A stretch of 64,000 bases of DNA from Heligmosomoides polygyrus polygyrus (lineage: Eukaryota; Nematoda; Chromadorea; Rhabditida; Heligmosomidae). Below, in pieces: positions 22,301 through 31,332 of the stretch. Both the position numbers and the translations under genes were made by a program. The notes under the pieces were generated by a model. The model did no database searches. It was given only the letters and a program-made list of their open reading frames with translations, and had not been told where the DNA came from. Position 1 is the stretch's first letter. Every line of letters starts with the position of its first letter. Where the stretch lies: the NCBI GenBank assembly GCA_947396885.1, contig OX377202.1, positions 10,168,001-10,232,000 on the forward strand, written 5' to 3'.

Positions 22301-25300
22301 AACAGTGGGGTCGAATAGGTGGGCACGGAGTCGGACGTTCTTCGTTTTCTTCACGACTTCTTCGACGCTCTTGAAAGCTCCCCAAGCCGCTCTTTTCCTC
22401 CTGCTCAGCTCTGGTGCTAGGTCGTTGGCCATGTTGACTTCGCGACCCAGATACACATAGCTGGAGCATTCGGAGATGTTCGTTCCGTTGAGCGAGAATG
22501 GGGCATCAGAAACCCATCCGTTCTTCATGAACATCGTCTTCGTAAGATTCAGCTGCAGTCCAACGCTTCCACATACACGATCGAAGTCGGCCAGCATTCG
22601 TTCCGCTTGACTGATGCTCGGTGTTATGAGCACGATGTCGTCAGCGAAGCGAAGATGGTGCAGTTGCCGGCCGTCGACCTTCACTCCCATGTCTTCCCAT
22701 TCTAGTTCGCGCATTTTCGAGGGTGGCGCTGAAGAGCTTCGGGGATATGGTATCCCCTTGTCGAACCCCTCTCTTCACGTCAATGACGACGTCGTTGTAG
22801 AATGGTGAGATTTTGGTCGTGAATCCACTGTACAGCTCTCGAAGGACTCTGATGTACTGAGTAGGAACGCCCTGGGTGAGCAGGGCTTCCATGACCGCTT
22901 CAGTCTCGACGGAGTCGAATGCCTTCTTCAGGTCGATGAACGTAAGGCACAGCGGCAGCTTGTACTCTCGCGACACTTCGATGAGCTTCGTAATGGTGTG
23001 TATGTGGTCGATCGTGCTGAATCCTCTCCGAAATCCTGCTTGTTCGCATGGCTGTCCTTCGTCCAGCGTTCTACTAATTCTATTCAGGATGACTCGAGTG
23101 AACAGCTTGTAGACTACGGACAACAGGCAGATCGGGCGATAGTTGCCAACGTCGTGCACGTCTCCCTTCTTGTACAGCAAAACGGTTTTGCTGGTCTTCC
23201 ACTGAGATGGAACCTTGCATTCGGACAGGTAGCGTGTGAAGAGCCGCGCCAAGGTGTTGATGAGCGCTGGCGGGAGGTTCTTCAGGTGTTCAGCTCTGAT
23301 CCTGTCAGGACCGGGTGCTGCACGTTTCTTCACCGACGAGATGGCGTGTCGGATCTCGGAGGGGAGAACAGAGGGGACGACGTATCCATCCTGCGGAAGA
23401 TGGCATGGGGGCAGGTGGACGTGGCTATCGAAGAGATCGGAGTAGAAGTCGTGGATGACTTTCTCCATGGTCCTTCTGGAAGAGGTGATGATTCCGTCAG
23501 GACGTCGGAGAGCGGTCATCTTGGTCTTGAAGTTGGCGAAGTTCCGGCGGGCATTGCGGATGCTCAGCCCTGCCTCTGCTGCTTCAGCCAACACTTCCGC
23601 CCTTCTCTCCTTGAGATCTTCCTTTATCGCCGCTCTGCATAGCTTTGCAAGCTCAGACGTCAGTTGGTAGTTGCCTGACGCTCGTGCTGCTCCACGCTGG
23701 CGTATCAGCTCGAGAGTTTCCGGAGACAGGCGTCTCTTGGTGGTCTTCAAGCCCTTAGCACTATCGTGGAGATGGTGCACGAAACGATCGTATTCCTCGT
23801 CGACGTTGTCCATGACGGCATCTTCCCAAAGGCCGACAAGAGAGGTGTAGAGGTCCCAGTTGATGGTCGTTCTGGGACTCCTCTTCTTGAACTTCGCGGC
23901 CTTCTCTCCTTGACGCGAAAAGCGGAACCTCGCGCGAAGGAGGCGGTGGTCCAATCCCGTGTAGGACTTGGGGACAACGGAGACATCGGTCAGGCAATAC
24001 TTGCGATTGAAGATGATGTGGTCGATCTCGTTGTGGAACTGGCCACCGGGGGATTCCCAGGTCCATCGTAGGGAGGGAGGCTTCTGGAACTGCGAGTTTC
24101 CATGGATGGTCTTGGTCGACATGATAAACTCAGACAGCCTTTCACCTTGCTCGTTCCACTCCAAACCGTGGGTTCCGATGTGAAGTTCTTCCGGCGACCT
24201 TCGTGGCCCGATCTTGGCGTTGAAGTCGCCGACGAACACCTTGTAGAAGGTGTGATCTTCCTTATAGAACTTCTCCAGCTCCACGTAGAAGGCCTCGACG
24301 TCTTCGTCGTCGTAGTCGGATGTTGGGGCATACGCGACGAACACAGTCAAGGCTGGCACGGAGCCACATCGCTTCAGTCGCAGACGTCCGATTCGGCTTG
24401 TCAGAGACTCGTACGAATCGATGTTCATGGCCAAGTGCGTGTTGACGAGGACACCAACGCCGCCTACTCCCCTGCTGTCGCATGTTCCGAGGAACAGTTC
24501 TTCTCCGGAGTCGTAGGCGGCGTGTAGGGGGTGGTGTCTTCTCCTCTCGGTCAGTCCGATGACGTCGTACTTGATCTTCCTGGCTTGCATCATCAGGTCC
24601 TCGACGGATGCTTCCGACGCAAGCGTGCGGGCGTTGTAAGTACAGATCGTCATCCTAGTCCTTCTCAGTTTGCGCAGCCTGGTTAGGCCCTGAGATTTTA
24701 GCAGCCTCTCCGTACTCGTCCTTCCCATCGCTGCAGAAATGGGGGCTCTTTCGGGGTCAGGGGAATGAGGCCCTTTAGTGCTGCTGTGTTTGACTGGAAT
24801 ACAACACGGGTAGCTAGTCAGGCTCTGTCGTGCGGGCGGGGTACTCCGGGCAGCCAGCCAGACTGCCCGAAGGAACGGGGCGAGACTTAAGGCGGCCTCG
24901 AATCGCCTTACATGTACTCCCAGTCTACCGAGTGCAAGCTTTTGGCCGAGCCGACACAGTTACAATCCGCACAGTCACGGACACATCCACGCACACTGTG
25001 CACGAACATGCCGCTCCCACGCACAAGGAACGCATCGACCCGACACAGCAGGAGCAAGGAGTCCATCCCCTGCATCCCACCTGCGTCTCTGGGCAGTACA
25101 CGGTCGCATTTGGTTCGCGTTTAATTCCCCTATCCACCACCCGGGGACGCGCCACGTGGCCCTGCGACAAGCGGCCCGAGATCCCTCTTAACAAGAGAGC
25201 CCGAAGGCTCTCTATCGAGGGAGATCCGTGGACAGACAACTACAATTAATTGTTCTATTAACAGTATTTAGCACATTCTCTGGTGCTAGTCGTAAATATG

Positions 25301-26456
25301 GCCTACATAGATGGGCGAGAACGTCCCAGCCAATCACAACCAATCAAAGCAGCGAGCGAGCACGAGCGGTCCAGTCGGGAAACCGATCTGACGCACTCTT
25401 CTATTTGTCACGCCCATTTGATGCTGTTGGTTTGGAACACCAGACCAAATTAACGACCAGCCCCATTTAAAAAATTGTGTCAATATTCTCAAGGGCTTTC
25501 CGGTTTCCAAACAGTTTTTTGTCAACCGAGTTTAGTTTGGGCATTAATTCGAGGCTTCGGCTTTTGAAATGTCTATAAATTTTCTAAGTTTATAAAAAAA
25601 ATTACCTATAGTTTTTCTTGGCCCGAAATTTGGTGTCTGTCAATTTTTATGGTTCCTGTCTCGAAAATGGGCAGCATTGGGAGGTAGTGGCGCGCCTGCC
25701 AATCACAACCAAGCTGGGCACCGGCCGAGAACACACCAGCCAATCAGAATGCTTATCATGCACACCCTCTCTGAATAGCATGCCGGTTTAGTGCGACCTG
25801 ATTGGCTGGCGCGCTTCCATCTCCGAATGCTGCCCATTTTCACGACATGTACCACATTTTAAAGACGGGCAAAAAGCTCTGAAATTATATGCCAACATTT
25901 TTCAGCTACATCCACCGTAACGGACTCGCCTACGCTGCCGATCTGCCGTATGTTGCCCACAGGCAGAATACCTGCCAGATTACCGGTAACACGACTAAGA
26001 TTGACGTGAGTGCGGCGGAGTAGTTGATCTGAAGGCGCAGTATCTGACTTCTATGCCCCTTCAGGTCGCCTACTTCCTCCACCCTGACGAGCAGTCGATG
26101 ATCGACTGGCTGGTCAGCTTCGGACCCGTCAACATTGGAATCGCTGTCACCCAGAGTATGCGCGCCTACAAGGGCGGTGTCTTCACACCGAGTGCTGAGG
26201 ACTGCAAGACCAAGGTGAGCTCTAGTCTTCAACTCACCTTCATGGGTGTCCTGCAAGACGAAGCGGCTTGTTTCAGGTGATCGGACTGCACTCACTGCTC
26301 GTCACTGGCTACGGCACCAACGAGAACGGCGAGAAGTACTGGATCGTGAAGAACAGCTGGGGAGACACGTGGGGTGTCGAGAACGGCTACGTCTACTTCG
26401 TTCGCGGAGTTAATGCCTGTGGCATCGAGGCCGAGCCAATCGGCATTCTAGCCTGA
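16369..26456 (+). CDS. Membrane-anchored papain-family (C1A) cysteine protease, 11 exons
   Basis: Exons: 16369-16382, 16479-16559, 16614-16685, 16771-16878, 18650-18739, 19124-19193, 19282-19402, 19924-20083, 25906-26005, 26065-26214, 26277-26456. The total is 1146 bp, 381 residues plus TGA, and every junction is GT/AG and in phase. Residues 1-34 form a cytoplasmic tail with DEEALL (20-25), an acidic dileucine sorting motif, then RLRR. Residues 35-55 are one membrane helix, suggesting type II topology. Residues about 79-150 are an I29-like propeptide ([31 protein letters not shown]). The mature enzyme begins near APDFFDW (168). Gln185, Cys191 (CGSCWAF), His327 and Asn348 (KNSWG) are the oxyanion-hole and catalytic residues, all present. 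An N-glycosylation sequon is at Asn267. It is predicted to hydrolyse peptide bonds in an endosomal or lysosomal lumen. It is cathepsin F/L-like; the exact subfamily is not assigned. Intron 8 (5.8 kb) holds an RTE element. Confidence 0.92.
16883..17309. other. Intron 4 of the protease gene, unique part
   Basis: AT-rich intronic DNA with no feature recognised. The intron continues to 18649 and contains three SINE copies. Confidence 0.5.
17310..17556 (-). repeat. Diverged SINE copy
   Basis: The reverse complement contains the head GCGCGGTCGGAGGAGGCGCC and the B-box part TTCGGATTTCG. It lies inside intron 4 of the protease gene. Confidence 0.8.
17632..17917 (+). repeat. SINE copy with target-site duplication
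   Basis: Full SINE from GGGCGCGTGTAGCGTAGTCG to the CCGTCCTTTATCC tail. It is flanked by TATTTAATCTTTC (17619-17631) and TATTTGATCTTTC (17918-17930), a 13-bp duplication with one difference. Confidence 0.9.
18188..18445 (+). repeat. SINE copy, 3' end truncated
   Basis: It runs from CTGCCTGTAGCGCAGTCGGA to AATGCGTGGAGCATCCCAAG, with no normal tail. It lies in intron 4 of the protease gene. Confidence 0.83.
18583..18610. repeat. Solo end of a TIR element
   Basis: CAGACATACGCTTCAGACCC followed by TTCCCTTG matches the outer ends of the inverted-repeat element at 35709-37104. It lies 40 bp before protease exon 5. Confidence 0.7.
19560..19866 (+). repeat. SINE copy with an internal tandem duplication
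   Basis: The head GGGCGCGTGTAGCGCAGCCG is present. The segment around AAGGATAAAGCGCTGACTTG occurs twice (19700 and 19738). It lies in intron 7 of the protease gene, ending about 57 bp before exon 8. Confidence 0.83.
20791..20980. mobile_element. Palindromic MITE carrying CCAAT sites
   Basis: The ends GATATTGGGTACATATCGCG and the complement of CGCGACGTTTACCCGATATT pair, followed by the shared GAAGATGCACC. Inner sequences TTGCTCCTACTGCAGCCAAT and ATTGGATGACGCGATTACAG also pair in part. It lies in intron 8 of the protease gene. 20084-20790 has no other recognised feature. Confidence 0.75.
21113..21385 (+). repeat. SINE copy, diverged
   Basis: The head GTGTGTAGCGCAGTCGGAGA and tail AACACCGCTTTTTTCCC are recognisable, with about 20 bp lost around the B box. 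It lies in intron 8. Confidence 0.82.
21507..21799. other. Intron 8 sequence next to the LINE
   Basis: No feature recognised; the minus-strand frame at 21507-21782 has no domain signature. Confidence 0.4.
21812..25235 (-). mobile_element. Full-length RTE-clade non-LTR retrotransposon
   Basis: The element is flanked by a perfect 12-bp target duplication, ACAACTACAATT, at 21800-21811 and 25236-25247. Its 5' end is at 25235, about 507 bp of GC-rich leader precedes the ORF, and the 3' end is the short repeat CAGGTGACAGGTGATACAGG. Length is 3424 bp. It lies antisense to the protease transcript inside intron 8. The full length and perfect duplication indicate a recent insertion. Confidence 0.95.
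21827..24728 (-). CDS. RTE endonuclease-reverse transcriptase ORF with one frameshift
   Basis: The first frame (24728-22641) starts [18 protein letters not shown]. An APE-type endonuclease follows at residues about 25-260 ([33 protein letters not shown]). The reverse transcriptase follows at residues about 430-680 ([43 protein letters not shown]). The second frame (22714-21827) continues [26 protein letters not shown] (the catalytic Asp pair) and a C-terminus ending [10 protein letters not shown]. The switch lies near 22705-22714 and fits a short deletion. Apart from this one lesion the ORF is intact. The protein would nick target DNA and copy the element RNA in place. Confidence 0.93.
25248..25655. 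other. Intron 8 segment with clustered CCAAT sequences
   Basis: Contains GCCAATCACAACCAATCAAA at about 25322-25342. No gene or RNA is seen. It is possibly part of an older palindromic element like the one that follows. Confidence 0.4.
25656..25850. mobile_element. Palindromic MITE with CCAATCA near each arm end
   Basis: The arms TCTCGAAAATGGGCAGCATT (25659) and the complement of AATGCTGCCCATTTTCACGA (25827) pair. Pairing continues through GCGCGCC and CCAATCA. It lies about 55 bp before protease exon 9, in the same intron as the LINE. Confidence 0.78.
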
Positions 26457-26621
26457 GGATCGATGCTACTGTAGCTACAGTATACACCATTCACTTCTAA
26501 GAAACTGAGTCCAGTTTCGTTCCTGGCTATTTATAGAACCTTTGTATGACACTGTAAACCAGATAGGAACTGAGACGAAAGGTTTATTCGTTAAAAATTC
26601 GATCTTCATTGTTACTCGTTG

Positions 26622-26627
26622 AATAAA
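26622..26627 (+). terminator. Polyadenylation signal AATAAA of the protease gene
   Basis: Canonical AATAAA 166 bases after the stop codon of the protease gene, the first on the plus strand in the 3' region. Confidence 0.65.
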
Positions 26628-26639
26628 GTCGTTGTTAAA

Positions 26640-27164
26640 GTACAGTATTACTTAAAGGGACCCAGCCTGCCGAGCTAGGGCGCTATTGAATGTCAGATTC
26701 CTCTCACACACAGACTGAAACAACGAGTCGCAGGGATAGAAGTATAGGTATCGAGCCGACTCCGCATCGCTGTTTAGGTAGGCCACGCATTTGGACGCTG
26801 CAGACCATCCATTCCCAGATGCTGAGAACGGATTGACGAGCCATTTCCTGCAAGATAAATGTCAATGCTTTCCTGAAAGCACATAAATCAATCATTGAAT
26901 CAATGTAAAGGAACCCCATAATCTTTAATTTTTTAGCAGGTAATTGAACAAGTTTTGGAGTTGAAATTTCGGCTTTACATAGTGTTTTCCGTCTACCAAA
27001 TGCACCATGGAAGGGTCGGCACGCCTTTATCTCAATGGCATTTGCCACCCATTCTAGTTTCACGTGGAGGTGATTTGAACGCATGATTAGCCAATCAAAG
27101 AACCTGCCGATAGCTAATTTAGTGTTTTTTCCTTAGCAAACATAACGGATAGAGGTCGCTGTTG
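26640..27164. other. Intergenic DNA downstream of the protease gene
   Basis: No coding structure is convincing. The minus-strand frame at 26704-27084 has no domain that I recognise. Confidence 0.4.
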
Positions 27165-27416
27165 GGTTACGCCACACATTTTACATAAATCTACGGGATG
27201 AGAAGGAAGCAGTCTGAATATGGTTTTGGATTGTAAAATAACTTGCGGTGGCTATACAGTGAACATGTCGGCGTATTGTTCTTCCTAGGCGAGTGCGGCA
27301 CAAACTAACTAACCGATGTAATGGTTGACCCTAGCGGGGAACCCGATCCAAGAACCTCGATTCGGGGTACGGAAGACAGCCAGTACTTCGACCTGCTGCG
27401 CTATCACGCGCCGCTA
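27165..27416 (-). repeat. Diverged SINE copy
   Basis: The reverse complement contains a GCGCGTGATAGCGCAGCAGG head and TTCTTGGATCGGGTTCCCCG. The tail side is GGTTACGCCACACATTTTAC. Confidence 0.68.
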
Positions 27417-27494
27417 GCAAACGTTGTTGGTAGAAATCAATGGCCTTGAAGGTAGAAACCTTTGCTAGAGCCGACAGGTCGCAATCCTTGCATC

Positions 27495-27545
27495 GATCCG
27501 GGGTGAACGCAACGGGTGGCGCCTCCTCCGACTGCGCTACATGCG
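27495..27545 (-). repeat. SINE head fragment
   Basis: The complement of GGCGCCTCCTCCGACTGCGC, with flanking bases, is the SINE A-box head. The rest of the element is not recognisable. Confidence 0.65.
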
Positions 27546-27667
27546 CATTTTCGGTGAGACGTACCTCATCAAAAGCTTTTTGTAACGAAGATTTATTTCA
27601 CCAAGTTTTCATGTTAAACAGTTTAACAATGTAAAGGGTTTTCAACTATGTCAGTTTCAAAAGTCTG

Positions 27668-28650
27668 TTTTCATGTCGAATTGGACACCTTTCAAATCAA
27701 ATTGGATACTCTTATTGTCTCTTAAATCTTTTGAAAGTAAAGCGAACTCATTCAAATCAAAACGACCTTTAAGAAGGATAAGCTGCAAACTTTGTAAGAT
27801 AAATAGCTAGAATAATTTTTTGGTAAAAGGAAATTTGGCATAACTTTCTTTGAAAGTTTTTAGTTTACCTATTTGTAATAAATTTAATAAAATTTTATTT
27901 TTAAAAAATAGTAAAGAATTAATAATATATTGTCTTAAAACTTAACTAGTATCGCAGGTAACATGCCAAGACATGCCAAGATTCAAGGACAGTCGCACAT
28001 GGAATATCTTAACTAGTATCAATTTGTATTTATTCACCGCAACAAAAAACAAGCATATAGAGCATTACAAAACCGGATCGCGCCATGCACTCAAAAAGTT
28101 CGCCCGACTTTTATTTGGTTGATAATGTAAATACCACTTACATAAACCATCAAAATAAATAAAAGTGTGTTCTTTACAGTTGTTTTGTTGTATCGCTTAT
28201 AAGTGCCGAACTGTATGTATGCAAACAGAAAGTTCGATCGGGTAAAAATCGCGACGTCTTGGAAGAGGGCATGACACATTCTTTATTTTTATTTTTAGCA
28301 CTAAAAAATAACCGCTTTCTTTTTCTTTAAAACAAACTTTAAACCAATAGTTTTCTCAAAAACTTAAAATTTTATAAAATTTCTAACAATGTGTTCACTT
28401 ATCATGTAGATGAATTAAAACTTTAAAGAAAGCTGTACTAACGTCTCCCTCAAACAAGAAATTATTCTAAACTTGGTGTAGAGTCTCTAGTTTAATGTAG
28501 AAGAAACTCATTTTGATTTGGAAGTATTCGCTTTAATTTAGAGTGTTTTAGGCTAGAGTAGAGAAGTGTCTAACTTGATTTGTAAAGAAATGTCCAAATT
28601 AATTTCAAAAATGTCCAATTAAATTTGAAAATTGTCTACGTAAAAATGGT
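27668..28650. repeat. AT-rich inverted-repeat element built on a TTCAAATCAAATTGGACAC motif
   Basis: The left end holds repeats of TTTCAAATCAAATTGGATAC (27690-27770). The right end holds the complementary form, TTGATTTGTAAAGAAATGTCC (28577) and AATGTCCAATTAAATTTGAA (28608). Similar ends occur at 31330, 42400, 43810 and 51770. No coding is present. Classification is unknown. Confidence 0.55.
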
Positions 28651-29147
28651 TTATGCCGTATTCGAATTAACAAAGCACTTTTCATTTTAAAACCAACAAC
28701 ACTACAACGAAAGTGGTCATTGTGTAGCCAATTTGGAATTATCTTTTTTGAAGAAATTTTACACAAGTAATTTATGTCCGATTTGATTTGAATAAGTTCC
28801 AGTTTGAAAATTGGGCAATTTGATTTTCTGAAAGAACTCGGAGAATACGCAAAGACCATGGAAACAAGGCCCAAAATTGATCGTTTCTGGCCAAGAAGCT
28901 CTCTCAACAAAATCTACTAATGTTAACTGCTTATTTCAATGGTTGAAGCTCGTTCCCATATAAAAGAAACAAAAAAGAACTATGTGGACACAAAAGGCGG
29001 CGGAAGTAAGACCGGTATCGACTAGCGGAGTAAAGGGAGAACCCCATGGTGTTCAACAAAAGCGACAGATATCTACAGTGACCCTTTCATCCAGGTCATC
29101 ATCCACGAATCCACTAGGTGCTAGCGTCAGTTTCTGCAAGTGTCTAA
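28650..29147. other. Intergenic DNA, no gene seen
   Basis: AT-rich and then mixed composition; no recognised feature before the palindrome at 29148. Confidence 0.4.
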
Positions 29148-29233
29148 AGGCCCCCGCAGACTTTTGCGGCGTCGCCGCTGCCCTATGCTTAACCATAGGG
29201 CAGCGGCGACGCCGCAAAAGTCTGCGGGGGCCT
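29148..29233. mobile_element. Perfect palindromic MITE, TAA target duplication
   Basis: Arms 29148-29187 and 29194-29233 are exact reverse complements, with a 6-base loop, CTTAAC. Ends are AGGCCCCCGCAGACTTTTGC and TAA lies on both sides (29145-29147, 29234-29236). It belongs to the same family as 55895-56021. TAA/TTA duplications with GGCC ends suggest a PIF/Harbinger-type origin (inference). Confidence 0.9.
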
Positions 29234-29236
29234 TAA

Positions 29237-29639
29237 GGGAATCAGATTTTTGTAGCCTTCATATATGCAGAACAACTCACATTTTTACGGGGTCAATTCC
29301 GCTTGTAGTCTGCCACACAGGAGTATCTTGCTGTTCAAATTGTGCGAGCCCAATCCAACTCAACAGGTTTCGTGCGGTGAGGCGTGACACGAAGTGCTAA
29401 AAATAGTGAATTTACTGAATATAAAATCCTGAATAAGGCAGTAGAGATGCTACAAAAAAGTTTCTCTCGATTCACTGCATTCCGAACAAGGGGTGTAGGG
29501 CTATGAGCAAAGTTCGTCGACTGCATTAGGCAAATCGGCGTCGATTGAAGTTCGGTTCCGTTTCCACGTCAACCATGCATTTAGTCTTTCTTGACTAAAT
29601 TTCAGATGGTTTTTGAAAATTAACCTTATACCTTTTTTT
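29237..29639. other. Intergenic DNA, no gene seen
   Basis: Minus-strand frames at 29335-29526 and 29501-29590 have no lectin or other recognisable signature, so they are not claimed as exons. Confidence 0.4.
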
Positions 29640-29935
29640 TGAGTGCGTGGAGCGCAGTCGGAGGAGGCGGCGGCTGTTGCCTGCATCCGATACCAGGTTC
29701 CTGGTTCGGACTTCCCGCCCAGGCCAACCAAGCCTTCCATCCCTCCGGGGCCGGTGAATTGGTACCAGACTTGTTTGAGAAGGATAGAGCGCTGACTTGT
29801 TCATCGGCTGGCCACCGCAATTCATTGTATAGCCAAATACGCAATGAAATCGCCTCCACAACATCCCGTAGAAGTAGAATGCGTGGCGCATCCCAAAAGG
29901 GATTGAGTAATGCTGTCCTTTATCCTTTATCCTTT
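29640..29935 (+). repeat. SINE copy, close to consensus
   Basis: Complete from GTGCGTGGAGCGCAGTCGGA to the CTGTCCTTTATCC tail. No clear target duplication is seen. Confidence 0.88.
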
Positions 29936-29949
29936 TATTAGTTTTGATT

Positions 29950-29998
29950 GGGAGGACGAGGCCTGCAATATTAGTGAAGATTGAGGGGAAAGTGATTA
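29950..29998 (-). repeat. About 48-bp segment shared with 44268-44320
   Basis: The complement reads CTTTCCCCTCAATCTTCACT, then AATATTGCAGGCCTCGTCCT. The same text with a few changes stands on + at 44268-44320, inside the hAT-like element there. Function is unknown; it is probably part of a repeat. Confidence 0.6.
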
Positions 29999-30030
29999 TA
30001 GCATATTATTAGCATAGATTAGCAATATTA

Positions 30031-30553
30031 TCCTACTATATATAAAGCAGCAAACGTGTGTGTGTGCGTGCGTGTGTGCGTGTGTCTGTCCGTCCGTCAC
30101 ACTTGAGTTGGGGCGCGCCAGCCGAACACGTCGGCAACCTGCATGTCGAGCCGTAGACGTGCCGAACACGTCGGCAACCGCGCATGGCGAGCCGCAGACG
30201 TGCCGAACACGTCGACAACCGTGCCTGACGAGCCGTAGACGTGCCGAACACGTCGGCAACCGTGCATGGCGAGCCGTAGACGTGCCGAACACGTCGGCGG
30301 TACAAAACTTCAGGCGGGGGTAATCGAGGTCGCTGAACACGAATCTGAAGTCGACCAATCGATGTCGATCGATATTATCGATTTCTTGAGGATCACGATG
30401 AGGAAGTTCAGTCGATCCCCCTCGATTAACATAATGGTCAGAAGGCCTAGGGAAGAACAGGAAACCCGTAGCGCCCATGGCGTCCTATTCTCGGGGTTTG
30501 GGGGCGAAGCCTCCATCCAGTCGTAGGCGGCCGCTAGGCCGCCGAACAACTGG
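30031..30553 (+). mobile_element. Non-autonomous Helitron with canonical ends
   Basis: It begins TCCTACTATATATAAAGC after an A and ends CTGG before a T. A 7-bp GC hairpin (GGCGGCC GCTA GGCCGCC, 30526-30543) sits six bases before the CTGG end. These are all four Helitron hallmarks. The interior has a GT-rich tract (30054-30095). It is followed by a ~42-bp minisatellite, about four copies of a unit containing GCCGAACACGTCGGCAACCG (30120-30300). No coding is present. The element lies in the intron after the lectin exon at 30594-30737. Confidence 0.93.
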
Positions 30554-30593
30554 TTAGATTATGGCACGGAAGACATTTCTCAACAAAACTCAC

Positions 30594-30962
30594 AAATTCT
30601 TTGTCGGAGTTGGCTACGAAGAGCGTCGAGCCACTGAGTGAGCATCTTTTCTCGGCCATAGGAAGAGACATGGTCCGATTCTCAAATAGGTAGCAGCACT
30701 CCTGGTAGGCTACCCAGCCTTGTGGACATGCTTGAATCTGAAGTACAGGTTATATGATGAAAAATCGCCAATGATGCGCTCAACATTAAATGCTTACCAG
30801 GAACTTCTTTGCGTTAATATCGCCGCTGTTAAGGGCACCGAAGGCTAGCAATGGAAGTGAGCAATAGAAAAACAGAGACCTAAACGTGGTAGGAATAGAG
30901 ACAAAATTTCGAACAGCAAATCAAATACAGGGGAGCGGTTCAGCCACCAACCTTACAGCCAT
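30594..30962 (-). CDS. C-type lectin-domain protein, first three exons (incomplete)
   Basis: Exons 30962-30952, 30879-30798 and 30737-30594 join in phase with GT/AG introns and give 79 residues. The protein starts MAVRSLFFYCSLPLLAFG, a signal peptide. It continues with CPQGWVAYQECCYLFE and SLPMAEKRCSLSGSTLFVAN, the typical N-terminal half of a C-type lectin domain with its first cysteines. Donor GTGAGT follows at 30593. The second half of the domain, with its WIGL-type and sugar-binding region, was not found in the next kilobases. The downstream intron begins 40 bp before a Helitron. The gene may continue beyond repeats, or may be truncated. Secreted lectins of this type are a large family in nematodes, used in immunity or at the host interface. 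Confidence 0.8.
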
Positions 30963-31330
30963 GTCTAGAGCCTCCAGTGCAGCAATGAACGCACAGCATA
31001 ATTACGCAGAACAGTCTGCGTTCGATTGGCACTTTTTTCGCCACAAGGGTCCTTCTACCACCTTCCTGCTAATTCCCACTTGACACCTTTGTCTAGGTCG
31101 TCCAACGGCCGACCTCTATCGCACGCTATTCTATGCATTATAGCAGCGAATTCACCGTCGTGGTGGGGTACGGAAGCTAAACACTAAACTGTGTAATATG
31201 TAGTGGTTTCAGTCACACAATGCAGTAAATAATTGGGTAGAAAATTGTGCATTGAGAGTGGCATTTCTGTTCAAAACTGAGATACTATTTGGTTTCAAGG
31301 TTAAATATAGATTTGCTATATATGCTCCTT
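30963..31330. other. Upstream region of the lectin gene
   Basis: Probable promoter side of the minus-strand lectin gene. No TATA-like or other specific site is claimed. Confidence 0.35.
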
Positions 31331-31332
31331 TC

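Noticed and set aside
21842..24527. Plus-strand open frames up to 214 codons opposite the RTE ORF
   Set aside because: They are antisense shadows of the reverse transcriptase reading frame and show no domain of their own.
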